DNA of 64,000 bases from Pectobacterium aroidearum. Its GTDB lineage: Bacteria > Pseudomonadota > Gammaproteobacteria > Enterobacterales > Enterobacteriaceae. This document shows positions 46,030 to 55,854 of this stretch, piece by piece. The notes beneath the pieces were generated by a model. That model was not told where the DNA came from. It ran no database searches and saw only the letters and a program-made list of their open reading frames with translations. The translations under genes were made by a program, and so were the position numbers. Position 1 is the stretch's first letter. The number at the start of each line of letters is the position of its first letter. The stretch is taken from positions 3,906,001-3,970,000 of the forward strand of contig NZ_CP065044.1 of NCBI RefSeq assembly GCF_015689195.1, given 5' to 3'.

Positions 46030-46248
46030 ATGAAACGCCGGATTAGCATTGCCGTGGACAAAGATGACTATCAGATTCTGAGTGCTGCCGGAGTTAATAT
46101 TTCCGAGCTGGTGAATGACGCCCTTGGCAAAGAAGCCCGCCGCATAAAGACTGAGGCGTGGAAGAAGGAAAACCGTGAAGGGATGGAAAACGTCGCCCAA
46201 TTTATCGCAAAGAATGGTTCTTTTGCGGATGAAAACAGGAACTGGTGA
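46030..46248 (+). CDS. ccdA: CcdA-like antitoxin (its toxin gene is broken)
   Basis: 72 residues. N-terminal ribbon-helix-helix (MKRRISIAVDKDDYQIL, NISELVNDAL) and a toxin-binding C-terminus ending FIAKNGSFADENRNW, as in CcdA antitoxins. CcdA neutralises the gyrase poison CcdB and represses the operon. Intact as a reading frame, while ccdB immediately after is destroyed, leaving an orphan antitoxin. Confidence 0.85.
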   Translation: MKRRISIAVDKDDYQILSAAGVNISELVNDALGKEARRIKTEAWKKENREGMENVAQFIAKNGSFADENRNW

Positions 46249-46455
46249 TCGTGTAATTCGTTGTTTATGAATACAAACGAGCCAGCAAGTAAAAAAGCAG
46301 AGTGATATTGTCGACACACCAAAGCGGCACATGGTCATTCCACTTATCGAATCGCATCATCTGTCTGAGAAAGTGAATAAGACGTTGTTCCGTCTGATCC
46401 GCATCGATGGCGAAGATTATCGGCTGATGGCCACGGAGCTGTAAGCACACCCGTT

Positions 46456-47250
46456 TTAGTTCCACGCACTTTTTGAGATTTCCGGGTTTTCAGCCATCAG
46501 ACGGTACTCTTCCGGCGTCAGGTTATTCAGGGATTCATGGGGCCGCTCACCGTTATATTCAGCCAGCCAGCGCTCTGTAATTTCCCGTGCTTCATTCAGT
46601 GTTCTGAACAGATAAAAATCCAGTATTTCGGTCCGGTACGTCCGGTTAAAGCGTTCGATAAATGCGTTTTGCGTCGGTTTACCCGGCTTGATAAAGTCCA
46701 GCATCACGCCATGCTCTTCGGCCCATTGAGCCAGCGCCAGCGATATAAGTTCTGGCCCATTATCCATCCTCATCTTCAGCGGATATCCACGGTTTGCCAC
46801 GATCCTATCCAGTACCCGGACAACACGCTGGGCCGGGATATTCAGGTCAATTTCAATGGCCAGGGCTTCCCGGTTAAAATCATCCACCACATTGAAGGTT
46901 CTGAAGCGTCTGCCGCAGACCAGCGCGTCGTGCATAAAATCGATGGACCAGCTCTGGTTCAGCGCCTCTGGGGTCGCCAGTGGAGCCGGATTACGCACCG
47001 GCAGACGTTGCTTTCCTTTGCGACGAAAATTCAGTTTCAGAAGACAGTAAATTCGGTGAACACGCTTGTGATTCCAGGTATTCCCCTGCCTGCGCAATAC
47101 CTGAAAAAGCTTCTTAAATCCGTATCGTGGATAGCGTTCAGCCATCACTAGCAGCCCCTGGATCACCGATTCATCACGCCGGGTATCTGGCTGGTATAAA
47201 AACACCGTCCTGCTCAACGATAACGTCCTGCATGCCTGACGTATGCTCAT
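46456..47250 (-). CDS. IS3-family transposase OrfB (DDE integrase)
   Basis: 264 residues as an independent frame; in the element it is made as an OrfAB fusion by -1 frameshifting. DDE residues: SIDFMHDALVCG (Asp), RMDNGPELIS (Asp), QNAFIERFNRTYR (Glu). N-terminal HTH_21 (RYPRYGFKKLFQVLRRQG). C-terminus GERPHESLNNLTPEEY is typical. Appears intact. Confidence 0.93.
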   Translation of the reverse strand: MSIRQACRTLSLSRTVFLYQPDTRRDESVIQGLLVMAERYPRYGFKKLFQVLRRQGNTWNHKRVHRIYCLLKLNFRRKGKQRLPVRNPAPLATPEALNQSWSIDFMHDALVCGRRFRTFNVVDDFNREALAIEIDLNIPAQRVVRVLDRIVANRGYPLKMRMDNGPELISLALAQWAEEHGVMLDFIKPGKPTQNAFIERFNRTYRTEILDFYLFRTLNEAREITERWLAEYNGERPHESLNNLTPEEYRLMAENPEISKSAWN

Positions 47251-47300
47251 CGCAAACTGCGAGGTCAGATAACTGACGAGCTCACGTTTTATCGCTGGTT

Positions 47301-47567
47301 TTAAAGCTTTTTTTCAATAACATCTTTTAGCGCCCGGCATTCCAGACTGAGGTCGGCAAACATCTGTTTGAGCCGCCGGTTCTCGTCTTCCAGATCTTTG
47401 ATCTTTTTAATATCAGCCGCTTCCATCCCGCCGTATTTTGCTTTCCAGTTGTAATAGCTGGCTTCGGATATAGCGGCTTCGCGGCAGACATCTTTGACGG
47501 TTCGTCCGGCTTCGACGGACTTCAGAACGGCGATGATCTGGTGTTCAGTGAATCGGATCTTGCGCAT
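47301..47567 (-). CDS. IS3-family transposase OrfA
   Basis: 88 residues from ATG 47567 (MRKIRFTEHQIIAVLKSVEA). HTH_Tnp_1 domain (TVKDVCREAAISEASYYNWK) followed by a leucine-zipper-like helix. Just before its stop there is a run of seven A (47314-47308 on the minus strand) in the context A-AAA-AAG, the usual IS3 -1 slippery site for OrfAB. Confidence 0.92.
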   Translation of the reverse strand: MRKIRFTEHQIIAVLKSVEAGRTVKDVCREAAISEASYYNWKAKYGGMEAADIKKIKDLEDENRRLKQMFADLSLECRALKDVIEKKL

Positions 47568-47753
47568 AGCGATCTCCTCAGGGGACATAGTTAGTATGTC
47601 GGAAGATCTCTAAAAGTGAATGGTCCGCTTTACAGGGATACTTACAGAGCTATCGAGCGTACCTGTTAAAGTCATTGGTGAGGCTATCGTGGATCTTGGC
47701 GAGTATTCGGATGAGATTAAGTATGCTATTAATCTTATGTTTTGGGGGATTTG

Positions 47754-48024
47754 AAAAAGATTAAGAGTGTTCAAATTACATTTTATGCATAGCGATCTCA
47801 GCAAACTAGCATAATCAGTATATGACTGCTCTCTTACCTTTTTTCAGCACAACTTTCTTAGGAAACCATTTAAAACTGATACTGAGAGAGTTCTTTAAGC
47901 ATGGCGGTAAGTTCATTAATTGTACTGACCTTATTAGATTAAGATCCTGCCCCGGGGAGCAGGACTTTATCACAGGCATGAAAAACTAACGATTTATTGT
48001 CCCTTTAAACGAATTTTTCGTCGT
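47754..48024. other. gap between the ccdB remnant and the HD/Hsp90 gene
   Basis: 271 AT-rich bases. Only a short hairpin TCCTGC ... GCAGGA (47945-47964) is visible; it may help end the minus-strand gene. No ORF. Confidence 0.35.
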
Positions 48025-50610
48025 TTACTTTACCGATAAATTTTTAGATCTAATTATTAACCCATCGTTTATCCCTAATAATGATTTTCCTATATTCTTT
48101 GTAAGAGTAATGCTTGGGATGTAACCAGAATTAATGATTTCACGATATAAACAATCAAGAATACTATTATTATTTTCAGGTATTCCTTCTTTCATTTTAA
48201 GAGAAAGAAAATTTGAATTCTTTAAAGGTTTAATAAGAATTTGTCCAGAAAGTGAAGTTACCTGACTATGAGAATCGATGTGTTCCATAAAATCTGTTTT
48301 AACAAAGACTATATCTTCTCTTAAAGAAAGATCTGCCAAATCCTTAAATGATAATAGTCTATGTTCATTTTCTTGTACAACACAAACATATGCAATATCA
48401 ATTGGATCCACTCCAAAATAACAAAGACCATGCGACAAAATACACTTATCTAGTGGCTGAATCCCTTCTTCCTCTAATATTTTTATTTGCTCTAAAGCCC
48501 AAGATTTCATGGCTTCATCAGATGCAGAATAGCCTTTACTTTCTCTTCTTGCTGATTGAGGTAAATAATTAATATATCCCATATAATGTTCTCCACTTCG
48601 ATGATGAACACTAGTATTAAGGCCACCAACAGTGTTTAAACTTAAAAAATCCTGCTCTGTAGTTAATGATACGGATATTGCTGCTAAGCCATGCAACTGA
48701 TCATTATAAATAATTGGCCTTAGCCTGTGAATGTTCTTATTTATATAATCCTCAATATTTGAGGATTGATAATTTGAGAAAGATATCTTTTTTAGCCAAT
48801 CACTGTAATCTTTTTCTTTTGTTATATCTTTGTGGATTTCTATAAAACTTGAATCATTTAATGAGAAAAAAACCGAAACATCAAGTGCGGCACATATGGA
48901 TGAAATGTAGTCCCCAATAGACACTTCAATATTTTCAGCCCCTATCTGACTGCGTTTTATTAAAATTTTATCTGTGCCTGCTATTATATCTCTCTTTAAA
49001 TTCAGTTTTATTTGGGTGGAAATATTGGAGTTAAAATCCTCGGGGGTTTCGTTTTTAAGAAGAGGTCGTAGGGATAGACCATTATTAAAATTTAACTGAC
49101 GTACATCTGAAACCCCTCCATTCCATGGTCTACTAGAGACCCTAACTTTATCAGCCCCCATAAATACAGAATAAAATCCAATTCCAAATTGACCAATAGA
49201 TTTAAATTTTGAGGAGCGGAGCCCAGGAAACTCAGTTTGTACTAAAGACGATGTCCAAAAACTTGTACCAAAATCTAACAATGGGCCAGTTAATACCCGC
49301 AAAGACATACCAATGCCATTGTCTTCAACATATAAAAAATAATCATCATTAGTGTTTTTCAATCGAATGGTTATCTCCCCCCCAAAATTATTATCGATCT
49401 CTCTTCTAGCATGTATAGAGTCTCGAGAGTTTTGTATAAGTTCTCTTATTATTACCTCAAATATATCACAACTCTCACCATATAATTTTTTACCACCAAG
49501 AGAACTTACAAGATTTTCCAAATTACTTACATGGATTTCAGCCATGCAAGGACTCCATCCCTCAGTTTGAACATATTTTGACATTAACTCTGGTGATTCA
49601 GTCCCTTTAACTCTTTTAACTTGGAACTGAGGTGTTTCAACTTGCCTTTCCTCAAGTAAAGCATTAGACGACCGAATCTCTTTTTCAATCATATTGATTG
49701 TGTCATATATAACCCACCAAGCTTCTGATTCTTTCTCCAAAAATTTACGTGTCGACGTAAATAATAGAGTGGACTTAGTACTGTCGGATTGATCTAAATC
49801 TACTGATGCCAATTTATTTTGAGCTTGCCAGTGAGTATATGAAATACCTCTTCTTTTAATTAATGCATGAAGAAAATCAGGGGCTCTTTCATTATCAATG
49901 TGAGCAGCATCCGCACAACGGACCATACAAGCAATTTTTATAGGGTCAATTCGCCAATCACGTGGAAAACCCGGTAATACATTAACCTGGTTAGGCAATT
50001 TATTCGCAACATCTTCAATTGGCCAATGATGACTTGCAGCAATTTGACCAATCAACTTTCCAAGATGTTTTCTAAGAGTATTGTTCTCTATTAGAAATAA
50101 CTGGGCTTTCGTTTCTGGATCTATCCAGCTTTTTTCGGTTAACAACTCGGCTTGATGTGCATGGAGAGATCTCAATGCCGAAAAATCAGCAATACTCTCT
50201 GCTTCAGTAACATCAGAAACATCCTCAGAAATACTTGCATAAGAGTCTTTCCAAATAAGAGTTTGACGAACTCCTTCAATCCCATTGTCATAAGCTTCAA
50301 AGCATAAAGCTGAGTCATGTAATAATACCGCACCACCAAATACAAATGCCTCAAGAGGGTTGAGTGGATAGTTATCACCGCATATTAGATCTGCAACTTC
50401 CCATAAAGCATCTAAATGGCTTATGTCATGCTGAGTTAGTCCAGGTAAAACCGATGAAATTTTTGCAACTAAAATTGCAGCATTTTCTCTAAATTTAATA
50501 AAAGATGTTCTTAATTCATCACGTTTTTCTTTATACATATCATCGCTCACCTCTTCTAAGGTCCGGTGCCACAACTTTGTATATTTTATTCTTTCTATTG
50601 ACAATGTCAT
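48025..50610 (-). CDS. HD phosphohydrolase-like plus Hsp90-like (GHKL) ATPase protein, possible defence gene
   Basis: 861 residues. N-terminal HD-type domain (about 45-250): H61-D62 in TQHDISHLD, H98-D99 in LLHDSA, H194-H195 in AASHH, D234 in RCADAAHID. Then an Hsp90/GHKL ATP site: N-box RELIQNSRDSI (E390, N394, D397), G1 box DNGIGM (430-435), G2 box GQFGIGFYS (473-481), as in HtpG and MORC proteins, followed by about 380 residues of less recognisable sequence. No signal peptide or membrane segment; cytoplasmic. It is much more AT-rich than the flanking core genes, suggesting transfer. HD-plus-Hsp90 proteins of this layout have been predicted by comparative genomics to act in biological conflict; activity untested as far as I know. 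The ATG at 50610 has AGAGGA very close. Confidence 0.82.
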   Translation of the reverse strand: MTLSIERIKYTKLWHRTLEEVSDDMYKEKRDELRTSFIKFRENAAILVAKISSVLPGLTQHDISHLDALWEVADLICGDNYPLNPLEAFVFGGAVLLHDSALCFEAYDNGIEGVRQTLIWKDSYASISEDVSDVTEAESIADFSALRSLHAHQAELLTEKSWIDPETKAQLFLIENNTLRKHLGKLIGQIAASHHWPIEDVANKLPNQVNVLPGFPRDWRIDPIKIACMVRCADAAHIDNERAPDFLHALIKRRGISYTHWQAQNKLASVDLDQSDSTKSTLLFTSTRKFLEKESEAWWVIYDTINMIEKEIRSSNALLEERQVETPQFQVKRVKGTESPELMSKYVQTEGWSPCMAEIHVSNLENLVSSLGGKKLYGESCDIFEVIIRELIQNSRDSIHARREIDNNFGGEITIRLKNTNDDYFLYVEDNGIGMSLRVLTGPLLDFGTSFWTSSLVQTEFPGLRSSKFKSIGQFGIGFYSVFMGADKVRVSSRPWNGGVSDVRQLNFNNGLSLRPLLKNETPEDFNSNISTQIKLNLKRDIIAGTDKILIKRSQIGAENIEVSIGDYISSICAALDVSVFFSLNDSSFIEIHKDITKEKDYSDWLKKISFSNYQSSNIEDYINKNIHRLRPIIYNDQLHGLAAISVSLTTEQDFLSLNTVGGLNTSVHHRSGEHYMGYINYLPQSARRESKGYSASDEAMKSWALEQIKILEEEGIQPLDKCILSHGLCYFGVDPIDIAYVCVVQENEHRLLSFKDLADLSLREDIVFVKTDFMEHIDSHSQVTSLSGQILIKPLKNSNFLSLKMKEGIPENNNSILDCLYREIINSGYIPSITLTKNIGKSLLGINDGLIIRSKNLSVK

Positions 50611-50718
50611 ATCCTCTTAGTTAAATCAATTAAGTTACAGTGCTGCACATGTGCTTATTTCTTTTATTCAATAGCAAACTCTAACTAAATAGCTATTCAG
50701 AATAGTAGGTCACTTGAA

Positions 50719-50743
50719 GAGAACCCAGTCTGAATTGGGTTCT
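50719..50743. terminator. hairpin between the HD/Hsp90 gene and the GNAT toxin
   Basis: AGAACCCA-GTCTGAA-TTGGGTTCT, eight to nine pairs, no clear U run. Could end the toxin-antitoxin transcript. Confidence 0.4.
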
Positions 50744-50809
50744 GATCAATATAAGTATCCCGGTTAAAAGAACCGTCCATCTCTTGATATTCACGGGCAC
50801 GCATCAATT

Positions 50810-51594
<785 letters not shown>

Positions 51595-51802
51595 GATCTT
51601 ATCCTCCGCCATACTCTCTGGATATTAATCATACAGCAATCGTAACGCTAATGTCATTACGACTTATCAGCATCATTGGGAATTGAACCGAAGGTTTTTT
51701 ATCGCTAGTGCCCTATCATTCTGATCTACCTATGAAAAAATAGGTCAAATTACGGATCTTAATAACAGGCGAGAATAAAATTCATACCTCGAACATTACC
51801 CA

Positions 51803-52759
51803 TCAAACCTCCTCAGAAACCTGACCAGTTTCCCGCAGCGTTCCCGGTGCGTGGCCTACGATACGTTTAAATGCCCGGCTGAACGCCGCCAGCGATCCGT
51901 AACCCAGACGTAGCGCCACCGTTTCAATCGGCTGATGTTCATGACGGATGTACTGGACAGCTAAGCGCATGCGCAGCTCGCTGAGATATTTTACGGGCGT
52001 GGTGCCAGTTGCGGAGAGAAAGCGCTCGGCGAAAACGGAACGGGAGGTGCCCGCCTCTTTTGCCAGTTCCGCGACGCTCCAGTTGACGCCCGGATTCTGG
52101 TGCATCGCGTAAATCGCTCGGCTCAGCCTCGGGTCACGCAATACCTGCACCCAACCTGTTGCCTTACCGCAGCCGGCTTCAACCCACCCGCGCACGATGA
52201 GCGCCGCGACAACATCGGCTAGCCGCGCCAGAATGCCAGCAAAGCCCACCTGACGTGTCATCGACTCACGCTCCATAGCGACAAGAAGCGGATGGATTTC
52301 CGGCCAGGTCGACATCAATCGACTCACCATCATGACTTCCGGCATCGCTTTGATCAGCGGCTGCATTCCACCCAGTTCAAAGTCCATACATCCGCTGAAG
52401 ATGACCGTGTTCTCGGTATCTGGGCAGGGCTTGCAGTCTATCGCACAGACCGAATTACAGATCGCTTCGCTGGGAAATGCAGAGACTGGCGTGACGTCAG
52501 CCTTTTCGTCAGAGAGCAGCGCATGCGAATTCCCGTTGGGGATAAACAGCGCATCCCCGCTTTTTAGCGCAAACGTCGCACCACTCTCCATGCGCAGCAG
52601 CGCCGTTCCCTGACTGACAAAATGAAACTGCGCCTTGCCGGGCACGTAGTGGAACGCCACACCAAAGGGAGCATGGGTTTCAATTCGGCGATATGTCACC
52701 CCGGAAAGACGCATCCCGCGCAGAAGTTCGCTGATCAAATCGGGTGACTGAACGGTCAT
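51803..52759 (-). CDS. AraC-family regulator with cupin sensor
   Basis: 318 residues. N-terminal cupin_6 domain (FHYVPGKAQFHFVSQGTALL, SGDALFIPNGNSHAL), two Cys close together (SVCAIDCKPCPD) that could sense redox or metals, and C-terminal double HTH (WSVAELAKEAGTSRSVFAER, ETVALRLGYGSLAAFSRAFK). Divergent from the MFS exporter gene, its likely target. Similar in layout to RclR-type regulators. Confidence 0.9.
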   Translation of the reverse strand: MTVQSPDLISELLRGMRLSGVTYRRIETHAPFGVAFHYVPGKAQFHFVSQGTALLRMESGATFALKSGDALFIPNGNSHALLSDEKADVTPVSAFPSEAICNSVCAIDCKPCPDTENTVIFSGCMDFELGGMQPLIKAMPEVMMVSRLMSTWPEIHPLLVAMERESMTRQVGFAGILARLADVVAALIVRGWVEAGCGKATGWVQVLRDPRLSRAIYAMHQNPGVNWSVAELAKEAGTSRSVFAERFLSATGTTPVKYLSELRMRLAVQYIRHEHQPIETVALRLGYGSLAAFSRAFKRIVGHAPGTLRETGQVSEEV

Positions 52760-52874
52760 GGCAACAACTCCGGACGAATAATCAATAAGTGAAGAGTATA
52801 TGTCATAGATCGTCCATGTGGAACACTCTATGCTTCGTGACGGTTGTCACATTTTTCTAACGAGAGAGCAACAG

Positions 52875-54062
52875 ATGAATTCATGTATAGCGGCAAGTGA
52901 GGCCATCGCGCCCGCAAAACCCGCCTGGCGAGCCGTTTATTCACTGGGACTGGGGGTATTTGGCCTGATTACGGCTGAGTTTCTACCAGCCAGTTTATTA
53001 ACGCCGATGGCGACCAGTTTAGGCGTCACGGAGGGAATGGCAGGCCAGGCGGTGACCGCGACGGCGCTGGTCGCGCTGGTGACCGGATTGCTCATCACAT
53101 CGGCGACCAAAAGTATCGACCGCCGCTGGGTGTTGATGTTTTTCTCGGTGTTGCAAATCATCTCCAGCCTGCTGGTGGCGTTTGCTCCCAATCTGCATGT
53201 GCTGCTATTCGGGCGCTTACTGCTAGGCGTTGCCATTGGCGGGTTCTGGGCTATGTCTACCGCCACGGCGATGCGTCTTGTGCCTAAGGATAAAGTGCCT
53301 AAAGCACTCGCGGTGATCTTCTCCAGCGTGTCGATTGCCACCGTGGTTGCCGCGCCGCTTGGCAGCTATTTGGGGAGTTTGATTGGCTGGCGAAACGTCT
53401 TTATTCTCTGCATTCTGCCGAGCGTTGTGGCGCTGTTTTGGCAATTGTGGGTGTTGCCATCGATGAAGCCGGAAAGCAGCGGTAGCCTTGGAACTCTGCT
53501 TCGCGTGCTGCGCCGTCCGGGCATGATCGGCGGATTGCTGGCAACGGTGCTGATCTTTAGCGGACATTTCGCCTTCTTCACCTACCTGCGACCGTTTCTG
53601 GAAACCGTCGGGCAGGCGAGTGTCGAAAGCATTTCCCTGATTTTACTCGGCTTTGGCCTCGCCAATTTTGTCGGAACCTCGATTGCTGGGTATCTGCTGG
53701 CGCGAAACTTACGCCTGACGTTGGCGCTGGTGCCCTTTGTGATGGGCGTTCTGGCGCTGACCATGGTGGCCTTTGGACATCTGGCAATGCTGGACGGCCT
53801 GCTGGTAGCAATGTGGGGATTTGCGTTTGGTCTGGTTCCCGTGGGCTGGTCAACCTGGCTTGCGACCACCGTACCAGACGAAGCCGAAAGCGCAGGCGGT
53901 TTACTGGTAGCATCGATCCAATTTGCCATCGGCGCGGGTGCCGCAGGCGGCGGGGTGATATTTGACCTCAACGGAGTCAGCGGTGTATTTGCGGGCAGCG
54001 GAATATTACTGGTATCGGCAATGGTGATTGTGCTTGCGGGCGTACGGGTTCGCACACAATAA
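52875..54062 (+). CDS. MFS efflux transporter (NepI/sugar-efflux type)
   Basis: 395 residues from ATG 52875; the frame opens 19 codons earlier without support. Twelve membrane helices. Family marks: LITAEFLPASLLTPMA, GRLLLGVAIGGFWAMSTATAM and LVPVGWSTWLATTVPDEAES, all shared with E. coli NepI (purine ribonucleoside exporter) by recall. The substrate here is not known. Controlled probably by the divergent AraC protein. Confidence 0.85.
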   Translation: MNSCIAASEAIAPAKPAWRAVYSLGLGVFGLITAEFLPASLLTPMATSLGVTEGMAGQAVTATALVALVTGLLITSATKSIDRRWVLMFFSVLQIISSLLVAFAPNLHVLLFGRLLLGVAIGGFWAMSTATAMRLVPKDKVPKALAVIFSSVSIATVVAAPLGSYLGSLIGWRNVFILCILPSVVALFWQLWVLPSMKPESSGSLGTLLRVLRRPGMIGGLLATVLIFSGHFAFFTYLRPFLETVGQASVESISLILLGFGLANFVGTSIAGYLLARNLRLTLALVPFVMGVLALTMVAFGHLAMLDGLLVAMWGFAFGLVPVGWSTWLATTVPDEAESAGGLLVASIQFAIGAGAAGGGVIFDLNGVSGVFAGSGILLVSAMVIVLAGVRVRTQ

Positions 54063-54190
54063 AACGCTATGCCACACCCAAGCACGGGTGTGGCATTTGT
54101 CACTTACCATTCTTTTGAACTATTAGCGTCATCCGATCGGCCAGACGATTCGAGAATTCCCTATAGGAAATCGAACGTCTCCTCACCCGG

Positions 54191-54613
54191 CTATAAATCT
54201 TCCAATAGATTTTTGGAAAGCTGTCGCAGCATATTCAGATCTTCATCGTTCATCCGCATGGAACAACGCATCTGATTCGGAAGATCGACAATCCGTTCTT
54301 TCAGCGCAAGCGCCTTGTCAGTCAGCACCACTTTCTTCATGCGCTCATCACCCGCAACCGCAACCCGGTTTAAAAACTCCTTGGCTTCCAGTTTCTGGAC
54401 AAGCGGTGTCAGCGTGCCTGAATCAAACAGCGTTTTCTCACTCAGTTCTTTGAGCAGGATATTGTCCTGATCGTACAGGGACAGAAGGACGACAAACTGC
54501 GGGTAGGTCAGATCGAATTCTTTCAGCAGCGGCCGATACTGACGAATCAGTGCATTGGCGACCGAATACAAAGAGAAGCACAGCAATTCACCCAATGTAC
54601 TGTTTTCTTTCAT
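54191..54613 (-). CDS. MarR-family regulator, OhrR-like
   Basis: 140 residues from ATG 54613 (MKENSTLGELLCFSLYSVAN); the frame continues far upstream into the promoter region without meaning. The single Cys in ELLCFSLYS sits where OhrR has its peroxide-sensing Cys, and FDLTYPQFVVLLSLYD matches OhrR. Winged helix KTLFDSGTLTPLVQKLE. Divergent from an exported esterase; a palindrome lies between them. Sensing of organic peroxide is inference. Confidence 0.87.
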   Translation of the reverse strand: MKENSTLGELLCFSLYSVANALIRQYRPLLKEFDLTYPQFVVLLSLYDQDNILLKELSEKTLFDSGTLTPLVQKLEAKEFLNRVAVAGDERMKKVVLTDKALALKERIVDLPNQMRCSMRMNDEDLNMLRQLSKNLLEDL

Positions 54614-54674
54614 TTTAAATACTCCGTTACTCACAAGCTTAAAAAAAATTATAAATAACGTTTGACTGAAAGTA

Positions 54675-54688
54675 ACTTGCACGCAAGT
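54675..54688. promoter_or_regulatory. palindrome in the marR-esterase divergent gap
   Basis: ACTTGCACGCAAGT, perfect arms ACTTGC/GCAAGT around a 2-base centre, 62 bases before the MarR start and 86 before the esterase. Likely operator for the MarR protein. Confidence 0.5.
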
Positions 54689-54773
54689 ATTATATACGCA
54701 ATTTAATCGTTCGATTACAAAAAGCAACCTGATTGAACCTATCAACCGCACGATTTTAAAAAGGGCCAACATC

Positions 54774-55793
54774 ATGAAAACCGTCTCCACCATCCTGACT
54801 TCTGCCGTATTCGCTTCTATGACATCCGTCGCGGCTGCTCAGCCGATCAATGCCCCTACGCCGACCGCTGGCGTAAAGGCATTTCTTGATGTCCTGAATT
54901 CCGGTAAAGGTAAACCGATAGAACAAATGACTCCGCAGGAAGCGCGTCAGGTTCTGATCGGTGCCCAACAGGGCGTGAAACCGCCAGCCGCACAGGTATC
55001 TGAAAAAACCATCCAGGTGAACGGTCAGGCTATTAAGCTGCAAATCGTGAAACCGGAAAATACATCCGGCACGTTGCCCGTGTTCATGTTTTTCCATGGC
55101 GGCGGTTGGGTATTGGGTGATTTCCCGACCCATGAGCGTTTAATCCGCGATCTGGTCAAGGCGTCTGGTGCCGCAGCGGTGTACGTGGATTACACCTCGT
55201 CCCCTGAAGCACGCTTCCCTGTAGCCATCAATCAGGCTTATGAGGCAACGCAGTGGGTGGCCGAGCACGGTCAGGAAATTGGTGTGGACGGTAGTCGTCT
55301 GGCGCTGGTCGGCAACAGCGTCGGCGGTAACATGGTCGCGTCTGTTGCTCTACAGGCTAAACAGTTCGGCGGACCGAAAATTCGTTATAACGTCATGCTG
55401 TGGCCAGTAACGGATGCGAACTTCGATAACGCGTCCTATAACCAGTACGAAAAGGGCTATTTCCTGACGAAAAATATGATGAAGTGGTTCTGGGATAACT
55501 ACACGACCCGTGCGGCAGACCGTAACAACATTCTAGCCTCCCCACTGCGTGCCAGTACTGAACAGTTAAAAGGCTTTCCGCAAACATTGATTCAGACGGC
55601 AGAACTGGACGTACTGCGCGATGAAGGCGAAGCGTTCGGACGTAAGCTGGATGCGGCCGGTGTACCCGTAACCGTGACTCGCTATAACGGCATGATCCAT
55701 GACTACGGCCTGCTGAATCCACTGAGCGAGGAGCCGACCGTCATCACCGCGCTGGAGCAGGCAGGTGCAGAGTTGCAGAAACACCTGAAATAA
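54774..55793 (+). CDS. exported alpha/beta hydrolase (HSL-type esterase)
   Basis: 339 residues. Signal peptide MKTVSTILTSAVFASMTSVA cut near AAA-QP. Hormone-sensitive-lipase family: oxyanion HGGG in FMFFHGGGWVLGD, nucleophile Ser in GNSVGGN, Asp in TAELDVLRDEG, His in YNGMIHDYGLLN. Substrate unknown, possibly short-chain esters in the periplasm. Its regulator appears to be the divergent OhrR-like protein, an arrangement also seen for Ohr-family loci, but this is not Ohr. Confidence 0.9.
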   Translation: MKTVSTILTSAVFASMTSVAAAQPINAPTPTAGVKAFLDVLNSGKGKPIEQMTPQEARQVLIGAQQGVKPPAAQVSEKTIQVNGQAIKLQIVKPENTSGTLPVFMFFHGGGWVLGDFPTHERLIRDLVKASGAAAVYVDYTSSPEARFPVAINQAYEATQWVAEHGQEIGVDGSRLALVGNSVGGNMVASVALQAKQFGGPKIRYNVMLWPVTDANFDNASYNQYEKGYFLTKNMMKWFWDNYTTRAADRNNILASPLRASTEQLKGFPQTLIQTAELDVLRDEGEAFGRKLDAAGVPVTVTRYNGMIHDYGLLNPLSEEPTVITALEQAGAELQKHLK

Positions 55794-55823
55794 CGGCTTG
55801 ATATATCAACGGTTCCAAATGAT

Positions 55824-55854
55824 AAAAGCCCTGACTATATTAGCCAGGGCTTTT
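55824..55854 (+). terminator. terminator after the esterase gene
   Basis: AAAAGCCCTG-ACTATATTAGC-CAGGGCTTTT, ten pairs, 31 bases after the stop. Confidence 0.88.

Larger units (their letters stand above)
46440..47646 (-). mobile_element. IS3-family insertion sequence inside ccdB
   Basis: 1207 bases with TGTAAG ... CTTACA tips and imperfect terminal inverted repeats. Flanked by a 4-base direct repeat GAGC (46436-46439 and 47647-47650), as expected for an IS407-type IS3 element. Removing the IS and one GAGC restores the ccdB codon order. It carries orfA and orfB in -1 frame relation. Confidence 0.9.
46251..47753 (+). pseudogene. ccdB: ccdB toxin remnant: nonsense codon, internal deletion and IS insertion
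   Basis: The 5' part (46251-46439) still reads [10 protein letters not shown], then [16 protein letters not shown] and [17 protein letters not shown], clearly CcdB, but codon 2 is TAA, the start is GTG, and about 16 bases are missing after KRAS (about 46290), shifting the frame. The 3' part resumes after the IS at 47651 and ends [12 protein letters not shown] with a TGA at 47751-47753. Joined across the IS the text reads [20 protein letters not shown]. The toxin cannot be made. Which lesion came first is unknown. Confidence 0.85.

Noticed and set aside
54613..54793. N-terminal extension of the MarR protein to 54793
   Set aside because: It would cover the divergent promoter region and lacks family similarity; ATG 54613 starts the conserved domain.
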